Made by a program: the position numbers and the translations under genes. Below, one piece after another: positions 42,601 through 52,248 of a stretch of DNA of 64,000 nucleotides. The stretch covers positions 3,960,501 to 4,024,500 of the forward strand of contig NZ_CP061336.1 of NCBI RefSeq assembly GCF_005473905.2, given 5' to 3'. The stretch's first letter is position 1, and the number at the start of each line of letters is the position of its first letter. This stretch comes from Ruminiclostridium herbifermentans. Lineage in GTDB: Bacteria > Bacillota > Clostridia > Acetivibrionales > DSM-1351. Below the pieces are notes generated by a model that saw only the letters and a list, made by a program, of their open reading frames with translations, was not told where the DNA came from and ran no database searches.

Positions 42601-45084
42601 TCATTTTTTAAGCAAACTATTATCCTCTGGGTAGCACGTAAAAATAAATTTTTTTAACAGCTCCTTTTCCTCGATATCTAAATTTCCGTTTTCATAAATC
42701 CACATATGCATTGCTTTCCCTATCGCATATGAAAGTTCTTTGCCTTGCTGCTCACTAATATTGTTTCTTGACACATTAGGAATTATTTTCTTATTTGTAA
42801 CATTTACAACTAGCCCCTTTAATTCTATTCCTTCAACCAGAAAGGGAATTTTGATCCTAGCGCCTGAAATTAAAACATTCTTAATGTATATAAAGTCCGT
42901 ATAATTAAACCAGTACATACCCTTAAATCCGATATCCGTATTGTAAGGAAGAATTTTATCGCCAGTACCGTGAATAACCTTCTTTTCTTCTAAAAAAGTA
43001 TATGTTGGAGCGTTACTGGAATGTCCAACCTGCCTTCTAAAGTCTGATAAAGTGTAATTCCCAACGATACGATCATAGCCATTGTCGATTAGCACAGAAT
43101 CGTTATATAATGCTGTATTGGCTGCTATAATGTTTGCATTTTCATAATTGATTTTACCCAAAGCGGCATCAAAGTCTTCTAAAACGTCATATGCTTTTTC
43201 GAAATCATCTTCTTCAGATGACGCTATTATAGGTAGACGTAAAAACTTAATTGTACCATCTTTGATATATTCTTTTAATAAGACAGGAGAGCTTACATCT
43301 TGCTCTGGCAAGATCTCATTTCTGGCTTCATGATATATAAAACTTTCATCAGCATATATATCAGAGAAATTTTTCCAGTATGTAATGCCTTTATAATTGA
43401 AGTTTAAAGCCACTTGAATTCCATCAAAATACTTATCTAGTCTTATGCTTTCAGGATATATTGAGCCAAATTGCTGAAGTTCTATAACTTTAGGAGTTGT
43501 TTTCCCGTCTTTTGAGCTTATTAAACTTATGGGAATTTGGCAATCAATAAAATTTTTCTTTATAAAAACTTCTACATTATCTTGACTATTCCCAAAGACG
43601 GAAATAAATTGATCATAATCAAGAATTATTTCCGTTCCCTGCGAACGTGGTACATCTTCATACGTCAAGCAAATATATTCACTACTTTTTTCAAATTCAA
43701 TTTTGTTAGCTCTATTTTCACCATAATATTTTGTAATAACATTTACTTTATCTGACAGCATAAAGCATGCTAAAAACCCTATTCCATAATTTCCAATAGG
43801 CGTATATTTATTTCCTTTAAACAAGTAATCATCTGAAACATAATAAGAAACGCCTACATTTAAGAAATACTTTTTCAAAATATCAACTGACATTCCTCGG
43901 CCATTATCAAATATAATTACTTGTTTTCTATCCTGATCTAAAATGATATTGATAAAAGGTTGGTATGGACTGTACTTAAATTCATCTTTGTTGTTTGCCT
44001 CCTCTTGCATAACCATACAAGCGTCTATGGAGTTTTGAATTAATTCCCGTAATCCATATTTTTTATCTCCATAGATATTTTCACCCATTAGCAAACTTGT
44101 AACGGCTTTATAATCAAGAGAGAGCTTGAAATCAGAAAAGTTAAATCCCTTTGTCCTTATCTTGTTATGTACCATCGTGCTTATGGATAAAAGATACCTT
44201 TTATCTCGAAAGGTTTCCGAGTAATCAACAGCTCTTTTTAATTCATCATTTATTGAATCAAAATACTTAAGGAGCTTTCTATGTATACTGGGATTTGAAC
44301 TCTCGCCATAAAATTCTATGTTTTTTCTTCCGGTTTTTGGATTAACAGCGATCTTGTCTTTATTCTCAATAACAAAATGCTGCTTCCATTCTAAATCACC
44401 ATAATCCTTTGGACTCAAATATTGATATAAATAAAGAGGCGCTCTTTCTTCATCTATATCCAAATAATCAGCTATTCTGAGGAGTAAAGCAATATATTGA
44501 GAATTCAACGTCCAATTGCCTTTCATTTGGTCAAGAGATAGATTACTTGTGATCCACTCAAAGTTTTCATTGTGTGCTGCACATATTTTTGCTACATCAT
44601 CTTTAAAAGAAATGTTAGTATAGCCTGGCACAATGAAACATTCGTTATCCATCTTCATAATGTGATTATATGATCTCATACCATGAATAGGACGGATACA
44701 TTCCTGTAACGCTACAGTTTCATCCCTATATTTCTGTAGAACTAATGAGTATTTTCTTTCTGTGATGTCTCCCTGCTCTTTTTTGATGTAATCAATTTCT
44801 TGTTCACTAACAACCATTCCAATATCATGGAGTAACGCTGAATAAAGCATAACGACTAGTTCCAAATCGCTAAGTTGATCCGGATAGTCACATAAATCAT
44901 ACATATAGTCTGCTACATTTAGAGAATGTAAAATATCATGTCCAGTATAGTTTGAAAAGACACGATTGATCTTGGGTAAGAAATTTACTGCGTAATCGTA
45001 TATTTTAATGACTTTATCTAAAAAAGAGCTATTCCTACTTAAAAGTAAAGAATATGCTTTCGTATCTTTAATTGTCTTAGTCAT
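42601..45084 (-). CDS. HD-domain / HSP90-type ATPase (HATPase_c) protein, possible defence protein
   Basis: 827 residues. N-terminal HD phosphohydrolase-like domain: GHDILHSLNVADYMYDL (His49, Asp50), LLHDIGM (His86, Asp87) and LLRIADYLDIDEERAP. A GHKL ATPase domain follows: GLRELIQNSIDAC (about 344-356), FDNGRGM (392-398), GNYGIGFLACF (431-441), the N, G1 and G2 boxes of HtpG-type proteins. The C-terminal 350 residues resemble HSP90 middle regions only loosely. No signal or membrane segment. HD plus HATPase proteins occur in bacterial defence islands; that role is an inference. Confidence 0.8.
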   Translation of the reverse strand: MTKTIKDTKAYSLLLSRNSSFLDKVIKIYDYAVNFLPKINRVFSNYTGHDILHSLNVADYMYDLCDYPDQLSDLELVVMLYSALLHDIGMVVSEQEIDYIKKEQGDITERKYSLVLQKYRDETVALQECIRPIHGMRSYNHIMKMDNECFIVPGYTNISFKDDVAKICAAHNENFEWITSNLSLDQMKGNWTLNSQYIALLLRIADYLDIDEERAPLYLYQYLSPKDYGDLEWKQHFVIENKDKIAVNPKTGRKNIEFYGESSNPSIHRKLLKYFDSINDELKRAVDYSETFRDKRYLLSISTMVHNKIRTKGFNFSDFKLSLDYKAVTSLLMGENIYGDKKYGLRELIQNSIDACMVMQEEANNKDEFKYSPYQPFINIILDQDRKQVIIFDNGRGMSVDILKKYFLNVGVSYYVSDDYLFKGNKYTPIGNYGIGFLACFMLSDKVNVITKYYGENRANKIEFEKSSEYICLTYEDVPRSQGTEIILDYDQFISVFGNSQDNVEVFIKKNFIDCQIPISLISSKDGKTTPKVIELQQFGSIYPESIRLDKYFDGIQVALNFNYKGITYWKNFSDIYADESFIYHEARNEILPEQDVSSPVLLKEYIKDGTIKFLRLPIIASSEEDDFEKAYDVLEDFDAALGKINYENANIIAANTALYNDSVLIDNGYDRIVGNYTLSDFRRQVGHSSNAPTYTFLEEKKVIHGTGDKILPYNTDIGFKGMYWFNYTDFIYIKNVLISGARIKIPFLVEGIELKGLVVNVTNKKIIPNVSRNNISEQQGKELSYAIGKAMHMWIYENGNLDIEEKELLKKFIFTCYPEDNSLLKK

Positions 45085-45173
45085 AAGATTTTCCTTTCTT
45101 GTGTATATCCAGAATAGCGATACTCTTACTCATATACGTTCATTTTTACTTTAATACACGTGCATATACGAAA

Positions 45174-45376
45174 TTAAATATCATTGTTTTTAATCTTTTT
45201 ATATCTACTATCTTGGGGCTTTCTTAAATCTTTAGGTATTGCCCAACTACTTCCAAAGCGAATAACTCCTTGAATTTTATTTTGTGCACATAATACCTGA
45301 CATGGCGTACAGTAACCCCCCAGTTTACCGATGCTTCTTTAACTGTAATATATTCAATTACTACATTCTCCCCCAT
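45174..45376 (-). pseudogene. Frameshifted small helix-turn-helix protein gene
   Basis: From ATG 45376 the minus strand reads MGENVVIEYITVKEASVNWG then VTVRHVRYY. The frame must then shift near 45,300 to continue CAQNKIQGVIRFGSSWAIPK and DLRKPQDSRYKKIKNND, ending TAA at 45176-45174. The two halves are those of small clostridial helix-turn-helix proteins (EYITVKEASxxWGV ... AQxxxIxGvxRFGxSWAIP). One T is apparently missing in TATTATGTGC. Either a pseudogene or a base-call error. Confidence 0.75.
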
Positions 45377-45507
45377 AGGAATTATTTGGCACAAGCTAAT
45401 TATATATCGCTTTTGCGAATAATAAAAGACATTATAACTGCTATAGAATATAAAAAAGGAAATGTCAGATACAATCAACACTCCCATAACATTATCAAAC
45501 TCTTGTT

Positions 45508-47049
45508 CTAACCTATACTGCATTGCAATGTTTGAATAAATTCTCTCATAAGGCATATAGAATCTCTTAGCTGTTCAAAGGTATATCGAGGATTATGTTT
45601 ATTTTCAGGGTGATGGATCTGGTGTCTAATATATTCGGTCAGAATTATCTGCTCTTCTTTTGTACTACCGTTTCGGAGAATCTTTATATACCTCATTGTA
45701 GGTTTTCCTGCTTTATAGGCTTCTAGTTGCCCTTCGGCCTCAATAAAGCCATAAAGCTCATTATGATATTCTTCCGTAACTTCAGAAAATGCCAGAAAAT
45801 TTACTTCATTTAGGGAGGGATAAGGTAATTGACCTGGTAAAACAGTTTCAACTGTTTTCGATCCGCAATTAGCTGAGATTAAGCGTAGGTTCTCAAAATT
45901 TAGTTCCTTTACTAAGCTTGCACTATGGGTCGTTATAATTACTTGTGTGTTAGGAGATTCTGCAAGCGTTAAGAAAGCTCTGATCAATGCTTTTTGGTGT
46001 TCAGTGTGTTGTGATGTCTCTGGTTCCTCAATCGCATAAATAATGCTTGTACTATTTCTATCTTCTTTTCTCCGTTCTGCTTCCGCTCTGAAGAAATTTA
46101 GAAGAATTAGCCGTTTGACACCACTTCCCCTTTTATTAATTGGAATCCCCTCATCACCTGAAATAGAAACGTTTTTAAAGACATCTCCCCACTTAAGGCT
46201 TTCAACAGATGGGATTACAGGGTTCAAACTATTAGCTACATCAGGGTTCATCTCTCGTAACTTTTCAAGCGTTCTGTCAGACACTTCTTTAAGCTTAGTT
46301 TCTACTTCACAAGCAATTTCACTGAGTGTTTGTCTTAACACGTCGTTGTTCAAGATTTGCTTAACTGCTTCCTTAAGTGGATCCTGTACCTCGCTATCAC
46401 CATCGCTATTTTTCCTATCTGACTGAAACAAAGTGTAAACTGGCAAATAGCTTTGAAGTTTCTCCCAAATGGATTTTGTATCGCCTTTTGTAACATCAAG
46501 TTCTATTTCAGCTAATTGCAAATCTTGATTGTGATGATTCCAAATGGCTGCTCGCATAACAGCTTTTCTGTTTCTATCAAGGCACTGTATTTGCTGCTGA
46601 TCAATGATTGTCCTAAGCTCTGTATCAGTTTTTTGAAGTAAATCTTTACATTGTGGATTGGTCGGGTGATATGCCCTTACATATACCTTTTCCTTACCAG
46701 CATTGGGGTATTTTTTAATAATCTCAAGCTGATTGCTTGAATTAACTAAATACTCATCATGTAGTGTTGTTTCATTGGTAGCGTCAATAATGATATTAGT
46801 CGGAAGCTCTTCAAAACAAACAGTAATGCATATTTCGGAATCACCTTCTGAAACGGCTTGTTTATTAATATCATCTTTATCTATCTTGACAACCCCTTTG
46901 CCTTCATTAAAAAAAATATCCAGTGCTTCTAAAATACTTGATTTCCCAATATCATTCTTTCCTACAAAAGCAGTTAAGTCACAGAAATCTATAGACACTT
47001 CATCTTTGTAACTTCTAAAATTTTTTAGTTTAACTGTTTTAATCTTCAA
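45508..47049 (-). CDS. AAA ATPase of the OLD/RecF-like group with a C-terminal HEPN-like motif, possible defence protein
   Basis: About 513 residues. TTG start at 47049 chosen because GAGAGGAGAG lies just upstream (a longer ATG reading from 47139 has no site). N-terminus LKIKTVKLKNFRSYKDEVSI with Walker A FVGKNDIGKSSILEAL (about 30-38); signature-like KRGSGVKRLILLNFF; Walker B IIYAIEEPETSQH; then VIITTHSASLV. No Toprim nuclease domain follows. The C-terminus has EYIRHQIHHPENKHNP, an R-x3-H-H pattern like HEPN ribonucleases. Neighbours suggest a defence role; not proven. Confidence 0.78.
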   Translation of the reverse strand: MKIKTVKLKNFRSYKDEVSIDFCDLTAFVGKNDIGKSSILEALDIFFNEGKGVVKIDKDDINKQAVSEGDSEICITVCFEELPTNIIIDATNETTLHDEYLVNSSNQLEIIKKYPNAGKEKVYVRAYHPTNPQCKDLLQKTDTELRTIIDQQQIQCLDRNRKAVMRAAIWNHHNQDLQLAEIELDVTKGDTKSIWEKLQSYLPVYTLFQSDRKNSDGDSEVQDPLKEAVKQILNNDVLRQTLSEIACEVETKLKEVSDRTLEKLREMNPDVANSLNPVIPSVESLKWGDVFKNVSISGDEGIPINKRGSGVKRLILLNFFRAEAERRKEDRNSTSIIYAIEEPETSQHTEHQKALIRAFLTLAESPNTQVIITTHSASLVKELNFENLRLISANCGSKTVETVLPGQLPYPSLNEVNFLAFSEVTEEYHNELYGFIEAEGQLEAYKAGKPTMRYIKILRNGSTKEEQIILTEYIRHQIHHPENKHNPRYTFEQLRDSICLMREFIQTLQCSIG

Positions 47050-47280
47050 TAAAATCTCTCCTCTCATTAAATTCTTTTCATCTTTCAGAGGAATAGTTTT
47101 CCATATCATTAGTATATTAGAAAAGGAAAATAAACACAATTAGTTTGTAGAAAATTCTGTTAATTCAAAAATAATTGTCAATTCAAGTAAAGTAAATACA
47201 ATCTTATTCTAAGTAAATATTATTTTTCTACTGGTTTTTAATACTGTTTTCTGCTTACTGATATTACAAATTTTATCGAT

Positions 47281-47313
47281 AAAAAAGAGAACGCCGTCCA
47301 GCCGACATTCTCT
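47281..47313 (-). terminator. Intrinsic terminator in the gap before the AAA ATPase
   Basis: Minus strand AGAGAATGTCG (47313-47303), loop GCTGGA, CGGCGTTCTCT (47296-47286), then TTTTTT. Eleven base pairs with two G-U pairs. It would end transcripts coming from the RiPP-transporter side before the defence-like genes. Confidence 0.75.
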
Positions 47314-48033
47314 TCATTATTACCCATTCTCAAATTACCCCACACTGCGTAATATATACCATGTCTAAACACTCTACTCAATCCACTGCATAAACATGTC
47401 TACACACTCGAGGTCTAGCACTACAGAAACATCAATTTTATTTTTCAAAACCTTATTTCTGAAATCATCACCATCCGTTGTAAACGTAGTGAATTTCACA
47501 AAGTGCTGAAAACTCAGGATTTCTAAGTATCTTTCCTTTGCATTCCTATTACGCACTCCACATGCCTTGAGTAGACAAAAATGATGTCGTAAAGACCTAT
47601 TGGTTCCTTGGCGGAGGGGTATTATTCCCTAAAATTAGGTTATAATGATCCGCTTTTCGAATCTTAACCTCCGCTCTTTATGATTAGAAGTATATCATTT
47701 CTGTCAGACACTTTGAAGTGCTGCTACAACTTTACCAGTAAGTAAAAATTGTGCGCAATAAAACTTTCAAACATGTTGTGGTTCGAGAGCTTTATTCTGA
47801 ACAATTGTATAAATTAAATCACTTGTCAATCAATCAATTATGTATTAGAATACAAACCTTTCTATTCTGGTATAATAAGAAAGAAAACATCAGATTACAG
47901 CTATTACTATCAGTTCAGTAAGTAAAATCAGTAGTTTAACAATTATTTGCTGTAATTGCTCTCGATTGTTGGTTATGCCCTGTGAAAATTTAGTTTTTTC
48001 TTTTCTGCTACTGTAATATTATCACAAGAATAT
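47314..48033. other. Gap of about 720 bases, mostly without recognisable genes
   Basis: AT-rich. A 60-codon minus-strand reading (47374-47556, GTG start, ending CVDMFMQWIE) ends just before the terminator at 47281-47313, so it may be the tail of a decayed gene, but I recognise no family and see no good ribosome site. Nothing else convincing. It marks the junction between the defence-like genes and the RiPP cluster. Confidence 0.35.
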
Positions 48034-49698
48034 TTACAAACTTAATTCTGGGATACCCTCAATATTTTTTATCTCAATGATTTTATTTAGGAATTCCATT
48101 CCATTGGTTTGATGTGAGATTATAATTAAAATACCATCAAATTCTTTCTCTTTTAAAATCCCAATGATAAGATTACTAGTTTCGATATCAACATTTGATA
48201 TCGGTTCATCAAGAATAATAATATCCTTTTTTGAAAGGAGCGCACGAAGAAAAGCAATGATCTGAGCTTGTCCTCCGGATACACCTGAAGTGTTTTGATT
48301 AATTTCTGTATCAAGTCCTTTAGACAGTCTATTGATATAGTCCTGTAATCCTAAGCTTTCAATTAGATTTTGTATATCCTGTAAACTTTTATCTTCATGT
48401 CCATATAAAATATTACTGAGAACTGTCCCTCGGAATAAAAAAATATTTTGCGAAACGACCCCAACTCTCTCTCTCAAGCTTTTAGGGTTTATCTTTGTTG
48501 AATCTTGATCATTTAAAAGTATAACTCCTGATGTTGGCTGATATAGTCCAAGTAATAGCTTAACCAGAGTTGTTTTACCAGAACCATTCTCACCTTTCAA
48601 TAATACTTTGTCACCTTTAACTAATTTAAAATTAATTTTGCTAAACACATCTGGCAAGTTATTTTTATAACGGAAACCTACCTGATTAAATTCAATAGAT
48701 GTAATAGAATCTAGGCTGCTACTTTTTTCATAATTCTCATCCTTCATATCTAAAAGTTCATATAGTCGTTCAATACTAAGGCAAGCTGGCTTTATACTTG
48801 TGCCAAACATTGCAATACTCTGTGTACATGCAAATACTTTGGCACTATATAGAGAAAACGAGGTATAAAGTCCTACTGTAAACTGCCCATTTATTATCAA
48901 TAGACCAGAAATCAACAGAATCAAAAGAATTCCTACATTATTAATCAGTCTAATATTTTCAACTACTAGAATCATTGACTTATTTTGTTTTACACTTCTA
49001 TAAACCAGCTCGGTAATTTTAGCATTGAATTTAGAAATATGTTGCTTCTTTCCATTCAATACTTTTATATCCTCAATACCGTTCATTATTTCAAAACACT
49101 CAGCATTCAAAACCGCATTAGACTCCATCATATCTCTAGTGTTTTTTGTAAATTGTTTTGTAGAAACCTTTGCAGAAATGAAAAAAAATGGTGCTAGAGT
49201 AACAACCATAATCGCAAGTTTATAATTTATGACAAACATAGTGATGGTTGCAAACAATGCACTTATAATGCTTAGAAACATATTGACAACTGTAGGGGAA
49301 AAGATGCTACCAATTGAAGAGCATTCAGAAATTCTTTCTTGAACATAACCTTTCTCTGTACTTGAGAGATAGCTCATAGGTAAATCCATAACCTTATCCA
49401 TTACTGAGTACCGCATATTATTAACAACAGAATTATTTATTTTAACGAAAAGTTTTTTTGAAGCTAATGACACAACATAATCTAACAAATAAAGTGCAAA
49501 TATAATACCAGAGTATATATATAAATTAACATAACTCTTATTTCCCAATAAAGCCTCGTCAAGTAAATTACCTGTCAAATATGGTATCGGAGATGAAATT
49601 AAAGAACTAAATGTAACCCCAAGAATTCCGAATAAAAGAATCAACCGATAATTTTTTAAAAACGGACAAAGTTTTAATAGACTTTTCCATTTTCCCAC
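48034..49698 (-). CDS. ABC exporter (fused membrane and ATPase domains), RiPP cluster
   Basis: About 554 residues. Six membrane segments in the first 300 residues, then an ABC ATPase: Walker A LKGENGSGKTTLVKLL, signature SGVSGGQAQIIAFLRA, Walker B DIIILDEPISNVD, switch His in IIISHQTNG. No N-terminal C39 peptidase domain, so leader removal must be done by another protein. I prefer GTG at 49698 (AAGGA ten bases upstream) over the TTG at 49707. Last gene of the cluster; likely exports the mature peptide. Confidence 0.85.
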   Translation of the reverse strand: MGKWKSLLKLCPFLKNYRLILLFGILGVTFSSLISSPIPYLTGNLLDEALLGNKSYVNLYIYSGIIFALYLLDYVVSLASKKLFVKINNSVVNNMRYSVMDKVMDLPMSYLSSTEKGYVQERISECSSIGSIFSPTVVNMFLSIISALFATITMFVINYKLAIMVVTLAPFFFISAKVSTKQFTKNTRDMMESNAVLNAECFEIMNGIEDIKVLNGKKQHISKFNAKITELVYRSVKQNKSMILVVENIRLINNVGILLILLISGLLIINGQFTVGLYTSFSLYSAKVFACTQSIAMFGTSIKPACLSIERLYELLDMKDENYEKSSSLDSITSIEFNQVGFRYKNNLPDVFSKINFKLVKGDKVLLKGENGSGKTTLVKLLLGLYQPTSGVILLNDQDSTKINPKSLRERVGVVSQNIFLFRGTVLSNILYGHEDKSLQDIQNLIESLGLQDYINRLSKGLDTEINQNTSGVSGGQAQIIAFLRALLSKKDIIILDEPISNVDIETSNLIIGILKEKEFDGILIIISHQTNGMEFLNKIIEIKNIEGIPELSL

Positions 49699-49782
49699 TA
49701 AAATCAAATCCTTTCGATGTTATGTATAGCGTTAAACTAAGTTACACTAAAAAAGAAGAAACTTACTTTATATTCTATGGTT

Positions 49783-50490
49783 CTATTTTGAAAATCTCTC
49801 GTACAGAACTCGTTCTGAGTTAAATCTATATTTAAGATAAAAGAAAACCGCAATATTAAGAATTATGCAAGATACTACAATTATTACTTGTAAATATAAA
49901 ATGTGAATCTCTTTATTTGTAGTAAAAGCAAATAATATAAAAACAGCTAAAGATGGCAAAAGTGAACTTAAACTTGCCGTTCTGTTGTTCTTTGCAGTCA
50001 TTGTCATCACTCCTATGATATTAGATAATATACCAGTAAAAAAGGGTATAACAAATAATGTCTGGATAATAACCTGTAATAAAAGCCATTTTATATCAGT
50101 AACACTTTGATTTATAATATAGATGTAGGCAATTGCAATAGCTTGATCCACTAAACTGAGCAAAGTAGCTGTAATTACTAAAAAAAATGATTTCCCAAAT
50201 ATTATATCGGTCATCTTTATAGGTGTTGATAATAAAGGTACTAGTGTTCCCTGTACCCGTTCTATAAAGAATGTTTTTAAGGCAAAAGAAAAAATTGTTA
50301 AAACCATTGAATACATTGAAACTCTGAGAATGACTAAATTCACTGGTAGTTCGCCTAACGAATTATTAGAAATTATTGGTAATATAGCACTCAAAAGCAA
50401 TATCAAAGCAATTTGCAGGCTGGCATTCCTTTTATCCATAAAGATTGATTCATTTAATTGTTTCAGCATAATCAGTTTTTTAAGATACAT
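49783..50490 (-). CDS. ABC-2 type permease, RiPP cluster
   Basis: 235 residues with about six membrane segments. The motif FFIERVQGTLVPLLSTPIKMTDIIFGKSF, split across the loop after helix 2, is the ABC-2 permease signature region (E-x2-xGT-x2-LLSTP). AGGAG lies upstream of the ATG. Its product pairs with the neighbouring permease and ATPase. Role probably self-immunity or export. Confidence 0.82.
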   Translation of the reverse strand: MYLKKLIMLKQLNESIFMDKRNASLQIALILLLSAILPIISNNSLGELPVNLVILRVSMYSMVLTIFSFALKTFFIERVQGTLVPLLSTPIKMTDIIFGKSFFLVITATLLSLVDQAIAIAYIYIINQSVTDIKWLLLQVIIQTLFVIPFFTGILSNIIGVMTMTAKNNRTASLSSLLPSLAVFILFAFTTNKEIHILYLQVIIVVSCIILNIAVFFYLKYRFNSERVLYERFSK

Positions 50491-50502
50491 ATACTTTTTC
50501 TC

Positions 50503-51228
50503 CTACCGACACCTCATTAAGATTTCCTCATTGCTTATTTTAGAAATTAAGATATTCGTTGTAATCAGAATTATTGCGCCAGTAATTAATAAAGTAACAT
50601 TAATTCCAATAACCAAATAATTAGGACTTGTGTATTTAAGTATTATCGGTATACTTTTTGTTATACCATAAATCCCCCCAAAAATAAAAATATATCTAAA
50701 CACATATAAATTTTGAACGTTTTTTATACTGAACATGAGTGTCCCATATAATCGAACAAAAGAAAAAGAAAAAAACGGTATAGAAACAAAGACTCCTACA
50801 AAGCCCATTATGGACGGAATTAAAAATAATGACTTGTATATGTATAAGGAAATCAACATTCCAGTAACCGCTGATATAGCCATAACATAAGAAAAGACAA
50901 AACTGGCTAGTGCTTTTCCAGTAATGATTTGTCCTATGTTTAGCGGGGTTGTAAAAAGTACTTCATAGCTTCCGCTGACTCTCTCTTCCAGAAAAAGTAC
51001 TTCACAAAAAATTGATATAACAATAAAAGTGAGTGCAAGTAAGAAAACGGTTATAAGTGTATCAATCATAACTTGTTTCTTTCCTATGCTCAAAATTGGA
51101 CTACCATCCGATAAAAGCCGAAGAAGAAATGTCGAAAAAGCAGTTGAGAATAATAAAATTAAAAATATTCGTCCCTTTCTAAACATATCTAGTGTATCTT
51201 TTTTCATAATTGCAAGGACTTCACTCAT
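50503..51228 (-). CDS. ABC-2 type permease, RiPP cluster
   Basis: 241 residues, about six membrane segments. EVLFLEERVSGSYEVLFTTP, then LNIGQIITGKALASF, is the ABC-2 permease motif. The start overlaps the ATPase stop by eight bases, and the other permease follows after 12 bases. Two non-identical permeases imply a heterodimeric channel. Confidence 0.82.
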   Translation of the reverse strand: MSEVLAIMKKDTLDMFRKGRIFLILLFSTAFSTFLLRLLSDGSPILSIGKKQVMIDTLITVFLLALTFIVISIFCEVLFLEERVSGSYEVLFTTPLNIGQIITGKALASFVFSYVMAISAVTGMLISLYIYKSLFLIPSIMGFVGVFVSIPFFSFSFVRLYGTLMFSIKNVQNLYVFRYIFIFGGIYGITKSIPIILKYTSPNYLVIGINVTLLITGAIILITTNILISKISNEEILMRCR

Positions 51229-52150
51229 ATTTTACTCCCTCTTTAGTTAGTTCAAAAAACACCGTTTCTAATGAGTCGTTGTTTATGTTTAGTAAATTAT
51301 AACTAATTCCAGTTTCTTTTAATACTGTTATTACCTCGTTTTTATACTCTGGATTCTTCAAATTTATTCGTAGCCCAGTTTCTGTCTTTTGGGTTGATTC
51401 TATATACTGGGAAGATGATAATTTGGCTATTAATTTATCTAAAAGATTCTTTTCCTGAATTTCAATAATTAGATATCCATTTCTGTGAATAACATTTTCT
51501 ACTGTATCTACAAGTGCTAATGCTCCCTTATTTAGTATTGCAACCCTATCACATACCTTTTCAACTTCAGAAAGATTGTGGGAATTTATTATTACAGTTT
51601 TTCCCACTTCTTTTAAGTTTATTAGCAAATTTCTTACCAGTAAGGTTCCCTCCGGATCTAGACCATTTGTAGGCTCATCAAGTATAACAATATCAGGATC
51701 ATGAATAATAGCACGTGCTATTGCAAGCCTTCTTGACATACCTAGAGAAAATTCTGATACCCGTGAATGCTTTCGATCCTTTAGCCCTACATACTCGATC
51801 ATTTGGTCAATTTTATCTTCTATGTTATTTATTCTGTAAATACGGGCATAAAATTCTAAGTTTGAATAAGCAGTAAGTCTAGGATAAAGACCATTTATAT
51901 CAAGTACAACACCTATTTTCTTTCTTACTTCATTACCTAATGAATTTAACGGATTTCCATGGATAAATACAGAGCCACCAGAAGGTTTATATAAACCAAG
52001 TATAATTCTAAGCAACGTGGTTTTGCCTGCTCCGTTTGGCCCTAAAATACCCAATGCTTCTCCACTATATATAGTTAAATTTACATTATCTAAAATAAGT
52101 TTATCGTTTATCGTTTTAGATACTTCATCTACCCTAATTACCTCTTTCAC
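51221..52150 (-). CDS. ABC transporter ATPase, RiPP cluster
   Basis: About 309 residues from GTG 52150, which has GGAAGG eight bases upstream; an ATG at 52168 has no site. Walker A LGPNGAGKTTLLRII, signature VSEFSLGMSRRLAIARA, Walker B IVILDEPTNGLDPEG, His in IINSHNLSEV. The C-terminal 90 residues are the regulatory tail typical of bacteriocin-immunity and drug ABC-2 ATPases. Works with the two permeases encoded next. Confidence 0.87.
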   Translation of the reverse strand: MKEVIRVDEVSKTINDKLILDNVNLTIYSGEALGILGPNGAGKTTLLRIILGLYKPSGGSVFIHGNPLNSLGNEVRKKIGVVLDINGLYPRLTAYSNLEFYARIYRINNIEDKIDQMIEYVGLKDRKHSRVSEFSLGMSRRLAIARAIIHDPDIVILDEPTNGLDPEGTLLVRNLLINLKEVGKTVIINSHNLSEVEKVCDRVAILNKGALALVDTVENVIHRNGYLIIEIQEKNLLDKLIAKLSSSQYIESTQKTETGLRINLKNPEYKNEVITVLKETGISYNLLNINNDSLETVFFELTKEGVKYE

Positions 52151-52248
52151 ACCGTATATTCCTTCCATACATTTATAGAAACCAATATTTTACTATATTA
52201 TAGTTTATTCTGTTATGTAAGTCAATAATTACATTATAAACCACCTTT

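Noticed and set aside
45224-45556. 110-codon reading starting MPYERIYSN
   Set aside because: Only its last part matches a helix-turn-helix protein; the front is non-coding and the true gene starts at 45376 and is frameshifted.
47374-47556. 60-codon reading ending FMQWIE as a gene
   Set aside because: No ribosome site, no family; at best a remnant.
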